A DNA stretch of 8,652 nt, taken from NCBI GenBank assembly GCA_902790885.1, contig CADATR010000067.1, positions 1 to 8,652 on the forward strand. Direction: 5' to 3'. This document shows positions 6,718-8,652 of this stretch, piece after piece; the stretch's first letter is position 1; each line of letters starts with the position of its first letter. A model generated the notes under the pieces. The model did no database searches. It had not been told where the DNA came from and saw only the letters and a program-made list of their open reading frames with translations. The translations under genes and the position numbers were made by a program. Source of the stretch: an uncultured Eubacteriales bacterium (GTDB lineage: Bacteria; Bacillota_A; Clostridia; Peptostreptococcales; Anaerovoracaceae).

Positions 6718-7875
6718 ATGGCAGACAAGAGGGATTATTACGAGGTCCTCGGGGTCAACAAGGGATCATCAGAAGCGGAGATAAAGAAGGCTTATCATAA
6801 GCTCGCCATGAAATATCACCCTGACAAGAATCCGGGCGATAAAGAGGCGGAGGAGAAGTTCAAGGAAGCCAATGAAGCTTATGAAGTTCTCTCTGATCCC
6901 GACAAAAAGGACAAATATGACAGATTCGGATTTGCGGGAGTAGATCCGAACTTCGGAGCGGGCCAGGGCGGATTCGGCGGATTTGGCGGATTCGGCAACT
7001 TCGGTGGAGGCTTCGGCGGAGCCGGAATGAATTTTGACGACATATTCGATATGTTCGGAGGAATGGGCGGCAGCAGAAGATCCTCAAGACGAGGCGGCCC
7101 GCAGAAAGGCAGGGACCTTCAGAAGACGATCACGATCGACTTCACTGATGCTCTCTTCGGATGCAGCAAGCAGATAGAAATAACAAAGAATGTCAAGTGC
7201 AAGACCTGCGGCGGAAGCGGAGCCAAACCGGGCACAGGCAAAAAGACATGCGATCAGTGCGGCGGAAGCGGACAGATCTCACAGGTAAGCAATACGCCAT
7301 TCGGAAGGTTCCAGAACATCACCACATGTCCGAAGTGCGGAGGCAGCGGACAGATGATAGAATCGCCTTGTACGGACTGCGGAGGCACCGGTGTCAACAG
7401 AAAGACTGTCAAGATCAAGATCGATATCCCTGCAGGAGTCGATACTGACAGCATCGTAACAGTCAGAGGACAGGGTGAACCTGGAGTCAACGGCGGACCT
7501 GACGGCGATCTCTACATCGTTGTGAATGTAAGACCGCACAGCACTTACAAGAGAAGAGGAGATGACCTGTATCTGGAAATGCCTATAACCTTCGATGTGG
7601 CTGCACTCGGAGGCAAGGTGCAGGTACCGGGATTCGGTGAGAGCTACAGCTATACCATAACCCCTGGAACTCAGACCGGTTCATCCTTCAGACTCAAAGG
7701 CAAGGGCGTTCCTAATGTAAGGACCGGCCGCAAGGGTGACCTGTACGTTAAGGTCGTAGTCGAAGTTCCTACACATCTGAACCGCAAGGAGAAGAAGGCT
7801 ATCGAGGAGATGGCCGGAAAGCTCGGGCACGAGGCATATCCGAAGAAGGAAAGGTTCAGTAAGCTGAAATTCTGA
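6718..7875 (+). CDS. dnaJ: Chaperone DnaJ (Hsp40, type I)
   Basis: The 385-residue protein has every part of a type I J-protein. The J domain (5-70) has the HPD tripeptide at 34-36, which stimulates the DnaK ATPase. A Gly/Phe-rich linker (about 79-118) is rich in GFGG units. The zinc-binding domain has four CxxCGG(S/T)G repeats with cysteines at 161/164, 178/181, 204/207 and 218/221, all eight present. The C-terminal beta domains (about 230-350) bind client peptides. DnaJ delivers unfolded proteins to DnaK in the cytoplasm. It starts 33 nt after dnaK. Its ribosome binding site GAAAGG (6700-6705) is 12 nt from the ATG, wider than for the other genes, so it may be translated less efficiently than dnaK. 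No base or residue anomaly is seen. Confidence 0.98.
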   Translation: MADKRDYYEVLGVNKGSSEAEIKKAYHKLAMKYHPDKNPGDKEAEEKFKEANEAYEVLSDPDKKDKYDRFGFAGVDPNFGAGQGGFGGFGGFGNFGGGFGGAGMNFDDIFDMFGGMGGSRRSSRRGGPQKGRDLQKTITIDFTDALFGCSKQIEITKNVKCKTCGGSGAKPGTGKKTCDQCGGSGQISQVSNTPFGRFQNITTCPKCGGSGQMIESPCTDCGGTGVNRKTVKIKIDIPAGVDTDSIVTVRGQGEPGVNGGPDGDLYIVVNVRPHSTYKRRGDDLYLEMPITFDVAALGGKVQVPGFGESYSYTITPGTQTGSSFRLKGKGVPNVRTGRKGDLYVKVVVEVPTHLNRKEKKAIEEMAGKLGHEAYPKKERFSKLKF

Positions 7876-7897
7876 CCGTGACTGAAGTTACAGAAGA

Positions 7898-7931
7898 GGC
7901 GCATCGCAAATCTCTGTGATGCGCCATTCTT
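7898..7931 (+). terminator. Hairpin after dnaJ, probable weak terminator or attenuator
   Basis: An 11-bp stem (7898-7908 with 7915-7925; core GGCGCATC/GATGCGCC, one G-U pair) closes a 6-base loop. The downstream stretch is ATTCTTAT, not a clean T-run. The stem is strong enough to end transcription, but the interrupted U-tract suggests partial read-through into the Lon-like gene. It could also act as a 3' stabiliser of the chaperone mRNA. Confidence 0.7.
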
Positions 7932-7961
7932 ATACCCGAAAAGGGCAGAAAGGCGGCAAAT

Positions 7962-8652
7962 ATGATAGTAGTACCTGTATATAACATGATACTGGCGCCT
8001 GATGCGAACATATACTTCAACACAAATCAGGTGAGAAGGAATGCGGGCGATAAAACGCTTGCCGTGGGAGAAAGAGTGGTTCTTATCGTTGCCAGAGACA
8101 ACGAAAGCTATAAGGACCTTACATCGGAGAGCTTCTATCCTATAGGCATCTCCGGAGAGATAAAAGAGATAAACCATCAGGGATATGTCGTTATCCATAC
8201 CGGCTACAGAGTCGATGTTGAGAACATCGAGATAGGAGCCGACGAATCCATCAGACTTTCAATGTCGAGAAGAAACGACATCGACGACATGAGCAAAGGC
8301 GTTGAGTCTGAAAAGCTCAAAGGCATGCTTGATGAGATGCGCAAATTCGCTGCCGGCTTCGACTGGGCTGACTCAGCCGAATACTGGCTCAGGCAGATAG
8401 ATTCACTTGAGAGAGCAGCCTGCGTGATGTCGCCGTGGATGGATATGCCTAACAGCGACAGATATGCGATCCTTGCTGAAGACAGCCGTTTAAAGAGAGC
8501 GGAACTCATCGAAGAAGCACTGTACGGATTTATGGAGGTCGGCCGCATCACAAATGAGGCAATGACTTCTCAGCAGGAAGAGCATCAGAAGATGTACCGT
8601 GAGCAGGCCATCAAGCGCCAGATAGAGCATCTCCAGAGGGAGCTCGACGAGA
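7962..8652 (+). CDS. lon: Lon protease (endopeptidase La), N-terminal part, cut by window end
   Basis: The reading frame is open from the ATG at 7962 to the window edge: 230 full codons and one extra base, with no stop. Residues 1 to about 105 resemble the Lon substrate-binding N-domain: VPVYNMILAPDANIYF, VGERVVLIVARD, then YPIGISGEIKEI and GYVVIHTGYRVDV, matching the family's VGT.AkI and veG.R positions. A helical region follows, and the last 25 residues (MYREQAIKRQIEHLQRELDE) correspond to the LREQLKAIQKELGE stretch that precedes the Lon AAA+ domain. The ATPase and Ser-Lys protease domains lie outside the window and cannot be checked. The N-part is somewhat shorter than E. coli Lon. AAAGGCGG (7949-7956) provides the ribosome binding site. 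No separate promoter is visible in the 86-nt gap after dnaJ. Confidence 0.8.
   Translation, partial: MIVVPVYNMILAPDANIYFNTNQVRRNAGDKTLAVGERVVLIVARDNESYKDLTSESFYPIGISGEIKEINHQGYVVIHTGYRVDVENIEIGADESIRLSMSRRNDIDDMSKGVESEKLKGMLDEMRKFAAGFDWADSAEYWLRQIDSLERAACVMSPWMDMPNSDRYAILAEDSRLKRAELIEEALYGFMEVGRITNEAMTSQQEEHQKMYREQAIKRQIEHLQRELDE

Noticed and set aside
6964..7025. Short repeated GGATTCGGCGGA-like units, possible repeat element
   Set aside because: These encode the normal Gly/Phe-rich linker of DnaJ and stay in frame; not a mobile or CRISPR repeat.
7161..7448. Plus-strand 95-residue open frame inside dnaJ
   Set aside because: It is an out-of-frame reading of the DnaJ zinc-finger region, with no start signal or family features.

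Overview
The window reads as a chromosomal segment from a low-to-mid G+C Gram-positive anaerobe, most likely a member of the Clostridia (Bacillota). Four things point there: the gene order hrcA-grpE-dnaK-dnaJ behind a perfect CIRCE operator; a DnaK without the N-terminal-lobe insert found in proteobacterial DnaK; strong purine-rich ribosome binding sites before almost every gene; and sigma-A type promoters with TTGACA/TATAAT-like boxes spaced by 17 bp. Genus and species cannot be assigned from the sequence alone. All genes lie on the + strand and nearly all the space is used.

Region 1 (1-108) is a complete tRNA-Val with anticodon GAC, starting at the first base of the window, followed by an intrinsic terminator. 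Region 2 (110-2940) is an apparent three-gene transcription unit: its own promoter, a formate/nitrite-family membrane channel, an ATP-grasp ligase-like enzyme of unknown substrate, and a small alpha/beta-hydrolase (esterase family) with a clear nucleophile motif. It closes with a UUCG-tetraloop terminator. Spacing is tight (15 and 27 nt). The ATP-grasp/hydrolase pair is the least understood part of the window.

Region 3 (2955-7931) is the class I heat-shock operon: sigma-A promoter, CIRCE operator over the transcription start/leader, hrcA (repressor), grpE (nucleotide exchange factor), dnaK (Hsp70) and dnaJ (Hsp40). HrcA is expected to bind CIRCE and repress its own operon. DnaJ delivers substrates to DnaK and stimulates its ATPase, and GrpE releases ADP. 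The hrcA start is best placed at 3050, not at the in-frame ATG at 3008, which lies inside CIRCE. A long hairpin with a poor U-tract follows dnaJ.

Region 4 (7962-8652) is the 5' part of an open reading frame that runs off the window and resembles the N-terminal region of Lon protease (endopeptidase La). Lon would fit as the degradative partner of the chaperones, possibly transcribed partly by read-through from dnaJ.

Most of the window is ordinary core genome. I see no CRISPR array, insertion sequence, phage gene or clear sign of horizontal transfer. The points worth a second look are the unknown ATP-grasp/hydrolase pair, the dnaJ-lon junction and diverged Lon N-domain, the hrcA start, a duplicated segment in the DnaK tail, and an unusual base in the tRNA anticodon loop.
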